The translations under genes and the position numbers were made by a program. The notes beneath the pieces were generated by a model. That model did not search any database, had not been told where the DNA came from, and worked only from the letters and a program-made list of their open reading frames with translations. This document shows, piece after piece, positions 1 to 8,106 of a stretch of DNA of 64,000 nucleotides (positions are counted from its first letter, which is position 1; the number at the start of each line of letters is the position of its first letter). Source of the DNA: JAOZPE01 sp964601275 (GTDB taxonomy: Bacteria > Krumholzibacteriota > Krumholzibacteriia > JAJRXK01); contig CAZRMV010000005.1 of the NCBI GenBank assembly GCA_964601275.1, forward strand, positions 240,017 to 304,016, written 5' to 3'.

Positions 1-273
1 TCGATGTTCGCGTTCTCGACCATCCTCGGGTGGGGTTACTACGGCGAGAAGAGCATCGAGTACCTGTTGGGGGAACGGGTCGTCCCCTGGTACCGCGTGC
101 TGTTCGTTGTGGCGGTGTTCTTCGGCGCCGTGCGCAGCCTCGACTTCGTCTGGACCCTGTCGGACGTGATGAACGGCCTGATGGCCCTGCCCAACCTGGT
201 GGGTCTGCTCCTTCTGAGCGGGGTGATCGTGGCCGAGTCGCGCGGGTACTTCCAGCGGATCCGAGGGAAGTAG
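1..273 (+). CDS. Sodium:alanine symporter family protein, C-terminal fragment
   Basis: This is the last ~90 residues of a membrane transporter whose 5' part lies outside the window; the frame is open at base 1. The fragment begins with the motif FSTILGWGYYGEKS, characteristic of the end of AGCS family (AlsT/DagA-like) sodium/amino-acid symporters, followed by two hydrophobic stretches (VLFVVAVFFGAV and NLVGLLLLSGVIV) that fit the last transmembrane helices. By family knowledge it couples Na+ entry to alanine or glycine uptake in the inner membrane. It converges on the esterase gene 9 nt downstream. Substrate cannot be told from the fragment. Confidence 0.85.
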   Translation, partial: SMFAFSTILGWGYYGEKSIEYLLGERVVPWYRVLFVVAVFFGAVRSLDFVWTLSDVMNGLMALPNLVGLLLLSGVIVAESRGYFQRIRGK

Positions 274-282
274 GCCGCGGGC

Positions 283-954
283 TCAGGCCAGCACGCCTTC
301 GAGCCAGGCCCCGATGTCGTCGATCTCCGCCGGACACACCTCGTGTTGCATGGGATAGGAGTGCCACTCCACCGGGTATCCCATCTCCTGGAGCCGGTCG
401 CGCGCCCGCTCTCCCTTCTCGAAGGGCACCATGGGGTCGAAACTCCCGTGGGCGAGGAAGATCGAGGTCGTCCGGTTGGCGTCGGCGGCTTCCTCCGCCA
501 GGCTTTCCTCCTCGACCAGGTAGGTGCTCAGGCCCATGATGCCGGCCAGGGCGTGAGGGTGCCGCAGGCCCAGGTGCAGGGCGATGGCCCCTCCCTGGGA
601 GAAGCCGGCCAGGACGATGCGTGAGGCCTCGATCCCGCGTTCCACCTCGCGCTCGATGAGGCGGCGGACCAGTTTGCAGGAGCGGCGGACTCCCTCCAGA
701 TCGTGTCCCCGGCGGAGGTTGATCTCGGAGATGTCGTACCACGCCCGCATGATCATGCCCTGGTTGAGGGTCACCGGAATCGCGGGCGCGTGGGGGAAGA
801 CGAAGCGGACGCCGTGGGACGAAGGCAGAGGAAGAAGGGGGACGATTCCCTCGAAGTCATGGCCGCTGGCGCCCAGACCGTGCAGCCAGATCACGCTGGC
901 CTCGGCGGTACCGGGCGGTTCGATCTCCACCGTGTCGAGCCGGGTCTGGTTCAC
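283..954 (-). CDS. Carboxylesterase / phospholipase family alpha/beta hydrolase (EstB/YpfH-like)
   Basis: A 223-residue cytosolic serine hydrolase of the bacterial carboxylesterase/acyl-protein thioesterase family (usual length 205-225). The nucleophile elbow GFSQGG gives Ser119, the HGSFDPMVPF segment gives Asp173, and the MQHEVCP segment gives His204, a full catalytic triad. The HGLGASG motif near residue 25 supplies the oxyanion hole. The start is a GTG at 954, chosen because an AGGA box sits about 8 nt upstream and the family N-terminus begins there; the reading frame stays open further upstream but runs into the divergent nuclease gene. It probably hydrolyses short-chain or aryl esters; the physiological substrate is unknown. 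Confidence 0.85.
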   Translation of the reverse strand: MNQTRLDTVEIEPPGTAEASVIWLHGLGASGHDFEGIVPLLPLPSSHGVRFVFPHAPAIPVTLNQGMIMRAWYDISEINLRRGHDLEGVRRSCKLVRRLIEREVERGIEASRIVLAGFSQGGAIALHLGLRHPHALAGIMGLSTYLVEEESLAEEAADANRTTSIFLAHGSFDPMVPFEKGERARDRLQEMGYPVEWHSYPMQHEVCPAEIDDIGAWLEGVLA

Positions 955-1056
955 CGGGGTTTCCTCGCCAGGGAACGAACGAAGGTCTTCTGTGGTTTCC
1001 ACCAGGGGGCGGGAGTATACTGCAGAACCGTCATCCCCGGCCAGGAGAGTCCTCCC

Positions 1057-1689
1057 ATGTCCTTCCGTCGCCTTCCAACTTCCTTCGGTGTTCCTTTCCT
1101 TGCGGGCCTCTGCGTGCTCTGGTCGCTCTGCGCGGCCGCCGGGACGGCCGCGGCGGCGCGGGGTAAGCCGCAGCCGCGGCCCGCGCGGGTCATGGTGGAG
1201 GTTCCGCCGGAAAGCCTGCGGGTCACCGACGGGGACACCATGGTCATCGATTGGCCCGGCGGTGATCGTGAAAGGGTGCGGGTCCTGGGAATCGACACTC
1301 CCGAGGTGGCCCATGACAACCACTTCCTCACCGAGGACCAACCCTACGGGCCCGAGGCGAGCGCGTTCGCGCGAAAGCGCTTCGCCGCCGCCCACCGCAT
1401 CCAGCTTTTGCGCTCGGACCGCACCGACGGCTACGGGCGCACCCTGGGATTCTTCTTCCTCGACGGGGTGAACTACTCGGTCCAGGTGCTGCGTGCGCGA
1501 CTCGCCTACGAGACGGTGAGCCATTATGGGGACAACGGATTTCCCGAGGAGGCCAAGGCCTGCCTCGAAGCGGCGCGGAAGGCGTCCGAGAAGGGGCCCT
1601 TGCCCTTCGAGAAGCCCCACCTCTTCCGCCGCGCGATGCGGGAGAAGGCCCGGGCGGCCCAGGAGGAGTCCTTGAAGACCCCGCGCTAG
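1057..1689 (+). CDS. Secreted thermonuclease-like protein (SNase domain)
   Basis: A 210-residue protein with a hydrophobic signal peptide ending near TAAAA (about residue 30), then a staphylococcal-nuclease fold. Family motifs are visible: VTDGDT, a Ca2+/active-site strand RVRVLGIDTPEV (supplying Arg and Asp), PYGPEAS with the likely general-base Glu, and DGYGR with the second catalytic Arg. It should cleave DNA/RNA outside the cytoplasm using Ca2+. The start is supported by an AGGAG box at 1043-1047. It is divergent from the esterase gene across a ~100-nt gap. The ~45-residue tail after the nuclease core is charged (Lys, Arg, Glu) and has no recognised domain. Confidence 0.82.
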   Translation: MSFRRLPTSFGVPFLAGLCVLWSLCAAAGTAAAARGKPQPRPARVMVEVPPESLRVTDGDTMVIDWPGGDRERVRVLGIDTPEVAHDNHFLTEDQPYGPEASAFARKRFAAAHRIQLLRSDRTDGYGRTLGFFFLDGVNYSVQVLRARLAYETVSHYGDNGFPEEAKACLEAARKASEKGPLPFEKPHLFRRAMREKARAAQEESLKTPR

Positions 1690-1710
1690 CTCCGCGTGGT
1701 CGGCAGGGGG

Positions 1711-2943
1711 TCAGATCCCGAGGGTTTCCTCCAGCACCTTCAGCAAGCGCTCCCCGCGGCCGGAAGGGCCGAAGTGGGTGCGGACGAACTCGTATCCACA
1801 GCGGGCGATCCGCGCACTCGACGCGGGATTCTCCAGGAGACGCCAGGCCCGGGTCCACTCGGCGGCAGTGTCGGCCTGCAGGTAGTGTTCATTCGGGGTT
1901 TCCCCCGATCCCCGCGCCGCCACCCGGGTGGCGATGACCGGGCGGGCGGCGGCCTGCGCCTTCAGCATCCGGTAGCGCAGGCCTCCGGCGTAATCGAGCG
2001 GGACGATCACCGCGTCGTTGCCGGCGATCTCCTCCTCGATGTCGACGACCCAACCGATGGCCTCCGCCCCGGCGGCCTGGATCTCCCGCCGCAGTTCCAT
2101 CGTCAGCCCCGATCCGGCCACGCGCAGGAGCGGGGGCCGTTCGACCGCCCGTTGCAGGGCCGGCCAGGTCTCCTTGAGGAAGCGGCGCAGACCGTCGCGA
2201 TTGAAGTCCGTCGCCCAGTAGCCGAAACAGAGCCACCGCTGGCGCTCTCCGGGGGCGCGCTGGGGCAAGGGCGGCATGGTGTCCTCGACCGGGACCACCG
2301 CGGGCCACACCCCGAGCCGCACCCCGGGCGCGTCCTCCATGCTCGCCAGGCTCTGTCGCACCGCCTGGCAGTCCTCTTCGGTCAGACACAGCAGGGAGTC
2401 ACAACTGCGGAACGCAGCCTTCTCCGCGGCGCGGAGTCGTTGGACGCGGGCGGGAAGGCGTCCCTCCGGATGGCATCGAAGGCGTTCGGCTTCCCGGTGG
2501 TACTCGAGGTCGGAGAGGACGAGGACCCGGTGTCCCGGTCGTCCCCATCGGACCGCCGGTGCCTCGAACCAGAACGCCCCGACCACGATCACCTCCGGAT
2601 CGGCCTCGACCTGCTCGCGCACCAGTTCCTGCATGCGCGGAGTACAGCCGTAGATCTGCACGCGGGGAACCCGGCTGCGCCACGCCCGCCACGTGCTGCG
2701 CAGGCGGCGCCGCGCCCGGGCGGCCCATCGCGCATCGCGGGTTCCTTCGTCCAGGCGCAGGACGAAGCCTTCCTCGGCCAGGTGCTGCCGCGCCTTCTCG
2801 TCCCCGCGAAGGGCCCGCGAGATCCAGGTGACCGGGCCCAGTTCCTTGAGGCTGCGCGCCACCTCGAGCTGGAAACGCTTGCTGCCCTGGTCGGGAGGCC
2901 AGGGAAGCACGGAAGTGCTCAGGACGAATCGCGGTGGGGACAT
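1711..2943 (-). CDS. Glycosyltransferase, GT4-like
   Basis: A 410-residue cytosolic glycosyltransferase with two Rossmann-like halves. The N-terminus (LPWPPDQGSKRF) is like the start of PEP-CTERM/exopolysaccharide-type sugar transferases. The C-terminal half has the nucleotide-sugar segment LDYAGGLRYRMLKAQAAARPV, similar to GT4 enzymes. No signal peptide is present. The start ATG at 2943 lies 3 nt after the stop of the preceding glycosyltransferase gene and has a GGGAGGT box inside the end of that gene, so the pair is an operon. The likely role is adding sugars to a surface polysaccharide or glycan; donor and acceptor are unknown. Confidence 0.75.
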   Translation of the reverse strand: MSPPRFVLSTSVLPWPPDQGSKRFQLEVARSLKELGPVTWISRALRGDEKARQHLAEEGFVLRLDEGTRDARWAARARRRLRSTWRAWRSRVPRVQIYGCTPRMQELVREQVEADPEVIVVGAFWFEAPAVRWGRPGHRVLVLSDLEYHREAERLRCHPEGRLPARVQRLRAAEKAAFRSCDSLLCLTEEDCQAVRQSLASMEDAPGVRLGVWPAVVPVEDTMPPLPQRAPGERQRWLCFGYWATDFNRDGLRRFLKETWPALQRAVERPPLLRVAGSGLTMELRREIQAAGAEAIGWVVDIEEEIAGNDAVIVPLDYAGGLRYRMLKAQAAARPVIATRVAARGSGETPNEHYLQADTAAEWTRAWRLLENPASSARIARCGYEFVRTHFGPSGRGERLLKVLEETLGI

Positions 2944-2946
2944 CGC

Positions 2947-4077
2947 CTACCTCCCGTGGACGGAGAAGGTCGCCTGGGTCATGGCGGCGAGGGAATGGTG
3001 CTCCTGGTAGTGGAGACGGCTGCATCGACCATAGCGCACCCGGAGGTGGGGGTCGGCGATCAGTTCCTGCAGCGCCCAGGTGAGCAGGTCCGGATCTTCC
3101 GGAGGCACCAGGATGCCGTTGCGCCGGTGGAGGAGGACTTCTCCCACGCCATCGACATCGGTCGCCACCAGGGGAAGACCCTGGCAGATGGCCTCCAGCA
3201 AGGACAGGGGCATTCCTTCCCGGCGGCTGGCCAGCACCACCAGATCGCTCGCGCGCAGGATCCGCCCGGTGTCTTCCCGGTGGCCGGCGAGATGGACCCG
3301 CCGGTGCAGGCCCGCCTTGGCGATCCGCTCCTCAAGGAAGGAGCGGTCGGGACCTTCCCCGACCAGCCACAACTGGAACGGCACGCGTTGCTGCTCGAGG
3401 CGGGCCGCCGCTTCGATCAGGAGGTCGCCTCCCTTTCGCCGATCGAGGCTTCCGAGCTGGACGATGCGGACGCCGCCGCCTTGTTCCTGCGGCAAGAGGT
3501 CCAGGGGAAGAGGGTGGGGGCGTTCGGCCCAGATCACCCCCTCCGGATTGCGGTCCTCGACTCCGTTGGGGATCGCGGTGACCCGCGAGGGGGCATAGCC
3601 CAGATGCCGGCTCATGAGCGGCCGGTGGGCTTCGCAGACGCAGATGGCGGCGTCGACCTTTCCCACCGCGCTGCGCTTGGCCCAGTAGCGCTTGCCCACC
3701 CGGGGCACCGAGGGAAGGTGTTCGGTGGCCACCACCCGTTCCACGCCCGCCCAACGGGCGGCCCAGGGGGCCAGGCCCAGGATCCCGTCGTAGGGATGGG
3801 GATGGTTGAGGTGGAGGACGCGGGGGGAGAGCTGCAGCAGGCGCCGGCGGAGATCGGCCAGGCGCCGGCGGACCGGGCCCGGGGGCAGGCGTTCCACCCG
3901 GAATCCCCGGTGGGAAAGCGTGTCCAGCCAGGGGCGCAGACCCTCCGCATCGAGCGCGATCAACCCGGCCCGCTCCGGACCGGCGGCCTCCAGGTGCCAC
4001 TGGAGATAGAGCTCCGCCCCTCCCCGGTAGGGAGCATCCGAATAGAACCAGGTGGTCGGCTGGGGGGAGGATGACAT
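2947..4077 (-). CDS. Glycosyltransferase family 4 protein
   Basis: A 376-residue retaining glycosyltransferase of GT-B fold. It has the N-terminal glycine-rich acceptor segment (YRGGAELYLQ), the hinge with IPNGVE, the donor-binding strand VQLGSLDRRKGGDLLIEA, and the diagnostic E-x7-E motif EGMPLSLLEA followed by GLPLVATDVDGVGE. It is the first gene of a two-gene unit with the next glycosyltransferase (3-nt gap). The PDZ gene upstream on the same strand is 97 nt away, so it could be cotranscribed. It likely acts at the cytosolic face of the membrane in polysaccharide or lipid-linked glycan assembly; the sugar is unknown. Confidence 0.85.
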   Translation of the reverse strand: MSSSPQPTTWFYSDAPYRGGAELYLQWHLEAAGPERAGLIALDAEGLRPWLDTLSHRGFRVERLPPGPVRRRLADLRRRLLQLSPRVLHLNHPHPYDGILGLAPWAARWAGVERVVATEHLPSVPRVGKRYWAKRSAVGKVDAAICVCEAHRPLMSRHLGYAPSRVTAIPNGVEDRNPEGVIWAERPHPLPLDLLPQEQGGGVRIVQLGSLDRRKGGDLLIEAAARLEQQRVPFQLWLVGEGPDRSFLEERIAKAGLHRRVHLAGHREDTGRILRASDLVVLASRREGMPLSLLEAICQGLPLVATDVDGVGEVLLHRRNGILVPPEDPDLLTWALQELIADPHLRVRYGRCSRLHYQEHHSLAAMTQATFSVHGR

Positions 4078-4174
4078 GGCCTCACGACCATGACACAGGA
4101 GAAAGCCCCGCGTCCAGATCGGAGGGAGCCAGCGACCTCCTTGGGCCGCTGCGGGGGATGCCCCCCCCGCGCGG

Positions 4175-5146
4175 TCACTCCTTCTTCTCGAGCAGCTCCC
4201 GGAGTTGCTCCTCGAGTTTCTCCAGCCGGTCTTCCATCGCCTTCAGTTCGTCCTCACTCCGGCCCAATTGCTTTTCCTGCATCTCGATGATCTTCTTCTG
4301 CATCTCCAACGCGCGCTGGAAGTCGGGAGAGTCGGGGGAGAGGAAAGCCATGTCCCGGCCGCGGTGCCGGAAGAACCGGACCGCTCCCCGGCTCCAGTCC
4401 CTGAGATCCTCCAGCTCGTCGGGATCGAAGACCCACGATCCGAAACCGCCGGGAAGGTGGATTTCGTGGTCGTCGAGGACGAAGGGCCCATCGCCCTCCC
4501 GTTTCTCGGGGATCACGGTCAGGGAGGTGCGCTTGCCCCCACGCAGGAGGGTCAACTCCAATCGGTCCCCCTCCTTCATCCCCGAGAGCAGACGCTGCAG
4601 GTCCTTGGCGCTGGAGACCGGCTTGCCGGCGGCCTCGGTGATGATGTCCCATTCCCGGACCCCCGCCTTCTCCGCGGGCGAGTCTTCGATCACCTCACGG
4701 ACCACGATGCCCCGGTCCTCAAGGCCCAACTGGGCGGCCAGCGCGTCGTCGACCTCGTCCAGGATCACCCCGATGTACAGCCCGCGTTTCCCCTTTGGCA
4801 GCCGGGGGACCGTGAGGATCTTCGAGGCGGAGACGATCTCCTTTCCATCGTCGGAGACGATCACCTGGTAGGCGGCTTCCCCGTCCTCGTCCAGGACGAT
4901 CCAGAGCTTCCCGTGGCGTAGAATGCGGTCCTCGGGTACGGCCTTCCCATCCACAAGGACGGTCCATCGGCCGTTCTCCAGCTTCACCTCCAGGCCCTGC
5001 CCGTCCTCGGCCTCGCCGATCACGAACACCTCCGATGCGCGCTCGGTGGCCCGGACCTGGTCCCAGAATCCGATCACCGCCAAGGCCACCATCAGGAAAA
5101 GGGCGGCCACGGTGATGCGGATGAAGCGTTCCTGTTGGGTGGTCAT
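4175..5146 (-). CDS. Membrane-anchored PDZ-domain protein with C-terminal coiled coil
   Basis: A 323-residue protein. Residues ~10-27 form one transmembrane segment, so the rest is probably extracytoplasmic. A PDZ domain lies at ~125-215, with the carboxylate-binding LYIGV loop and the DSPAEKAGV / WDIITEAAGKPV motifs of DegP/DegS-type PDZ domains. There is no trypsin-like protease domain. Residues ~275-323 are a Glu/Lys/Leu-rich coiled coil. The start is fixed by a strong AGGGAGGAAC box 5 nt before the ATG at 5146. It lies 31 nt downstream of an anti-sigma gene in an ECF sigma operon, which suggests a role in sensing exported proteins, perhaps helping a separate protease. That role is inference. 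Confidence 0.75.
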   Translation of the reverse strand: MTTQQERFIRITVAALFLMVALAVIGFWDQVRATERASEVFVIGEAEDGQGLEVKLENGRWTVLVDGKAVPEDRILRHGKLWIVLDEDGEAAYQVIVSDDGKEIVSASKILTVPRLPKGKRGLYIGVILDEVDDALAAQLGLEDRGIVVREVIEDSPAEKAGVREWDIITEAAGKPVSSAKDLQRLLSGMKEGDRLELTLLRGGKRTSLTVIPEKREGDGPFVLDDHEIHLPGGFGSWVFDPDELEDLRDWSRGAVRFFRHRGRDMAFLSPDSPDFQRALEMQKKIIEMQEKQLGRSEDELKAMEDRLEKLEEQLRELLEKKE

Positions 5147-5177
5147 GCTTGTTCCTCCCTGGATCAAGGGTTCTTGC

Positions 5178-5789
5178 TCAGAGTCGATCCCGACGGAAGG
5201 AGGCGGGGCGGGCCTGCACCGCCACCGCGTCACCCCATTCGTCGGAGGCCGGCACCAGGAGTTTCTCGACCCGGCGACGCTCCACGATCCGCCGCAGGTA
5301 GGTCACTTCGGCCCCGGCTCCATCCGGCAGCGGTCGCTGATCGACCATCACCAGGGGCAGTTCCTCCACCAGCCGCCCCTCGCGGGCGGCGGCCTCCCGG
5401 TAGAGGCGCCACGCGGCGTCGCTGCTGGCGACGGCGCCCGGCTGCGGGTGGTCTGCTCCGCCGCCGTTTTCGAGACCGCGCGGCGACGGCGTCGGGGCCA
5501 GCCAGAGGAGGGCCAGGACGGCCGCGGCCGCCCAGCCCAGACCCGCGGTCCAACGCCGCCGGCGCACCCTCTGCCGGGGCGCGGGGGAGAGGTTCCACTC
5601 CAGGGCGTCGGCCCGTGCGGCCGCTTCCTCCACCGCGTCGGCGAGCAGATTCCCATCGCGCAGGCAGAGGGCCAGGCGGCGCCAGAGTCCGGGGTCGCGC
5701 TTTGCCCGCGCTTCCAGTTCCTCCCAGTCCGAGGCCTCGCTCGAACCGGAAAGGACCCGTTCGATCAAGAGCTCTTCCTGCATGTCCAT
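5178..5789 (-). CDS. Probable membrane anti-sigma factor
   Basis: A ~203-residue protein with an N-terminal helical, Leu/Glu/Arg-rich region (residues 1-85), one transmembrane helix (AGLGWAAAAVLALLWLAP, about 95-112) and an ~90-residue outer domain that I do not recognise. This layout and its position overlapping the end of an ECF sigma gene fit a one-pass anti-sigma factor. No zinc-binding HxxxCxxC motif is seen. The start may be ATG 5789 or ATG 5783: a GGGAGG box ends 3 nt before the first and 9 nt before the second, so 5783 is equally likely. The start overlaps the sigma gene by 19-25 nt, implying translational coupling. Confidence 0.65.
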   Translation of the reverse strand: MDMQEELLIERVLSGSSEASDWEELEARAKRDPGLWRRLALCLRDGNLLADAVEEAAARADALEWNLSPAPRQRVRRRRWTAGLGWAAAAVLALLWLAPTPSPRGLENGGGADHPQPGAVASSDAAWRLYREAAAREGRLVEELPLVMVDQRPLPDGAGAEVTYLRRIVERRRVEKLLVPASDEWGDAVAVQARPASFRRDRL

Positions 5790-6400
5790 TCTCCTCCCGG
5801 GGCCAATGCCCGTCCTCGTTTCTCCTGCGGAATCCGGGCCGGGGGGTCTTCGGTCTCCAGTTGCTCGCGCACCATACGCCGGGCCCGGGCCAGGCGGGTC
5901 TCCACTGTGGTCTCCGGCAGGGAGAGGGTGTGGGCGATGTCCTTCTGGCTCATCTCCCGCAATGCGCGGAGCAACAGGGGTTCGCGGTAGATCTCCGGCA
6001 GGCGGCGAGCCGCCTCCAGGGCACGCTGGGCGGTCAGGTGGGTCAGCAACCTCTTCTCCACCGAGGAAGCGCGCTCGTCGGCGACCTCGAGATGGCGGGG
6101 ATCCAACCGCCGGAGCAGACGCCGTCGCAGCCCGGTCCGACGTCCCGCCGAACGGGCGGTGTGGACCGCCACGCTGCGCAACCAGGGCCGCAGACGCAGG
6201 GGATCCCTCAGCTCGCCGAGTTTCTCGACCATCTTCACCGCCACGTCCTGCAACAGGTCCTCCAGTTCGCCGTCGTCGGGCATGTGGGCCAACAGCACCA
6301 CCGCGATCCATCGCCGGTGCTCCCGCCAGAGCCGGGCCAGGGCCGCGGGGTCGCCCTCCTGGGCTCGGCGGAGGTCTTCGGATGCCGGGGATGCTTCCAT
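5765..6400 (-). CDS. ECF-type RNA polymerase sigma factor
   Basis: A 211-residue sigma-70 family protein with region 2 (LEDLLQDVAVKMVEKLGELR, then PWLRSVAVHTARS) and region 4 (LPEIYREPLLLRALREMSQ, then the DNA-binding helix LPETTVETRLARARR) and no sigma 1.1 or full region 3, the ECF plan. The ATG at 6400 begins the conserved domain; the frame is open further upstream but shows only Arg/Gly-rich translation with no similarity. The start has only a weak ribosome site. The gene heads a sigma / anti-sigma / PDZ operon that resembles rpoE-rseA-type envelope stress circuits. Target promoters cannot be read from the window. Confidence 0.85.
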   Translation of the reverse strand: MEASPASEDLRRAQEGDPAALARLWREHRRWIAVVLLAHMPDDGELEDLLQDVAVKMVEKLGELRDPLRLRPWLRSVAVHTARSAGRRTGLRRRLLRRLDPRHLEVADERASSVEKRLLTHLTAQRALEAARRLPEIYREPLLLRALREMSQKDIAHTLSLPETTVETRLARARRMVREQLETEDPPARIPQEKRGRALAPGGEWTCRKSS

Positions 6401-6526
6401 GTATCCAACTGGACGCGCGAGGGCGGCGGTTCCGTCAGGAAAATCTCCATCGTTCCCTACGGGCGCCCCGGCCGCGCGGTTCCTGCCCGCACGCCGGGAA
6501 TCCGGGCATCGGATCGGCAACTCCTC

Positions 6527-6555
6527 TTGTTCGGCCGGCCGGGGAATCCTAGTAT
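6527..6555 (+). promoter_or_regulatory. Candidate sigma-70 promoter for the acyl-CoA dehydrogenase gene
   Basis: TTGTTC at 6527-6532 and TAGTAT at 6550-6555 are separated by 17 nt, in the gap between the divergent sigma gene and the dehydrogenase. Each box differs from consensus at two positions or fewer in the key bases. The predicted leader is about 125 nt. This is a pattern match only. Confidence 0.4.
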
Positions 6556-6686
6556 GGTCGCCGACTTCCCGCGCCGGGACGCGATCGGCGTGTCCTTCGG
6601 CCGGGAACCCCCGTGTCGGCGGCCGGGAAGCCAGACTCCCGAATCGCCCTCGATTCCAACCCCTTCCTCCCATGGAAGAGAGCGCC

Positions 6687-7826
6687 ATGGATTACGATCT
6701 GAACGAACGCGAACTCATGATCCGGGATCTGACCCGGAGAATCGCCCGGGAGAAGGTCCTGCCGGTGCGGGCGGAACTCGATGAGAAGGGGGAGTTTCCC
6801 CATGAGGCCATGGCGGCGATGGCCCAGGCCGACCTCTTCCGCATCTTCATTCCCGAAGAATACGAGGGCATCGGGGGCGGGTGCATGGAACTGTGCCTGG
6901 TGGCGGAAGAACTCAGCCGGGTCTGTGCCGGGGTGGCCACCACCTATTCGGCCAACGCGCTGGCCGCCCAGCCCCTCATCATCGCCGGCAGCGAGGAGCA
7001 GAAGAAGAAGTACCTGCCCCGCATCGCCTCCGGGAAGAGCTTTGCCGCCTTCGCTCTGACCGAACCCGACGCCGGCAGCGACGCGGGCGGAATCAAGACC
7101 ACCGCTCGGGAGACCGAGACCGGCTACGTGCTCAACGGCACCAAGCAATTCATCACCAACGGCGAGGTCGCCGACATCTACACCGTCCTGGCCAGCACCG
7201 ATCCCCGCCGGGGGCCGCGCGGGCTGAGCGCCTTCGTGGTGGAGAAAGGCACCCCGGGATTCTCCTTCGGCAAGGAGGAGAACAAGATGGGGATCCGCGC
7301 ATCCAAGACCACCGAACTCGTCTTCCAGGACTGTGAGATTCCCAAGGAGAACCTCCTGGGCCGGCGGGGCAGTGGCTTCCTCACCGCGATGAAGACCTTC
7401 GACCATACCCGGCCGGGAGTGGGGGCCCAGGCGGTGGGCATCGCCCAGGGTGCGCTGGATGAGGCCTTGGCCTATGCGAAGGAACGGCACCAATTCGGCA
7501 AGCCGATCACCGCGTTCCAGGGCATCCAGTTCATGATCGCCGAGCGGGCGACCGAGATCGAGGCGGCTCGGGCCCTGGTCTACGCCGCGGCCCGCATGAT
7601 CGACCGGGGAGTCAAGAACACCTCGAAGGAGTCGGCGATGGCCAAGTTGTTCGCCAGCGACGTGGCCATGCGGGTAACCACCGACGCGGTGCAGATCGTG
7701 GGAGGCTACGGCTACATGCGCGACTACCCCCTGGAGAAGTACATGCGCGACGCGAAGATCACCCAGATCTACGAGGGCACCAACCAGATCCAGAGGCTGG
7801 TGGTGGCGAACGCGCTGATCAAATAA
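6687..7826 (+). CDS. Acyl-CoA dehydrogenase
   Basis: A 379-residue FAD enzyme, the normal length for the short/medium-chain acyl-CoA dehydrogenase family. It has an N-terminal all-alpha domain, the central beta domain with the FAD/substrate signature FALTEPDAGSDAGG and NGTKQFITNG, and the C-terminal alpha domain with RHQFGKPI, VQIVGGYGY and the base Glu363 in YEGTNQIQR. It oxidises acyl-CoA to trans-2-enoyl-CoA and passes electrons to ETF. ATG 6687 is preferred; an in-frame ATG at 6672 is possible. It is monocistronic, convergent with the sigma/TPR gene. The placement of the catalytic Glu fits butyryl/medium-chain types rather than isovaleryl types; the true substrate is uncertain. Confidence 0.92.
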   Translation: MDYDLNERELMIRDLTRRIAREKVLPVRAELDEKGEFPHEAMAAMAQADLFRIFIPEEYEGIGGGCMELCLVAEELSRVCAGVATTYSANALAAQPLIIAGSEEQKKKYLPRIASGKSFAAFALTEPDAGSDAGGIKTTARETETGYVLNGTKQFITNGEVADIYTVLASTDPRRGPRGLSAFVVEKGTPGFSFGKEENKMGIRASKTTELVFQDCEIPKENLLGRRGSGFLTAMKTFDHTRPGVGAQAVGIAQGALDEALAYAKERHQFGKPITAFQGIQFMIAERATEIEAARALVYAAARMIDRGVKNTSKESAMAKLFASDVAMRVTTDAVQIVGGYGYMRDYPLEKYMRDAKITQIYEGTNQIQRLVVANALIK

Positions 7827-8033
7827 CCAACCGTGGGGGGGAATTCTCTTCCGGATCTCGTCCTAGTACCCAGAGACCCACTCTACCGGGACTGGTCCCA
7901 ACACTCCGGTAACGGTGGGCTCCTGGGGAGGGGATCCGGACGAGAAAAGGGAGCCTTCTCGAAGGGACCGCCCTCCCCGCCATCCCCGTTGGGATCCGGC
8001 GAGGTCCTCCAGTCCGACAAGCTGCTGTGCGAA

Positions 8034-8065
8034 GAAGGTGGCGGCCCTCCGGGGCCGCCACCTTC
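8034..8065. terminator. Perfect 14-bp stem-loop between convergent genes
   Basis: Arms 8034-8047 and 8052-8065 are exact reverse complements around a 4-nt TCCG loop, in the gap between the convergent dehydrogenase and sigma/TPR genes. The position fits a bidirectional terminator. No T-run follows on either strand, so intrinsic termination is not certain; it may instead protect the 3' ends of both messages. Confidence 0.5.
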
Positions 8066-8106
8066 GTTGCGTCCGCCCTGCGGCTTCGAAAGGGCCGATC
8101 CGGGTT

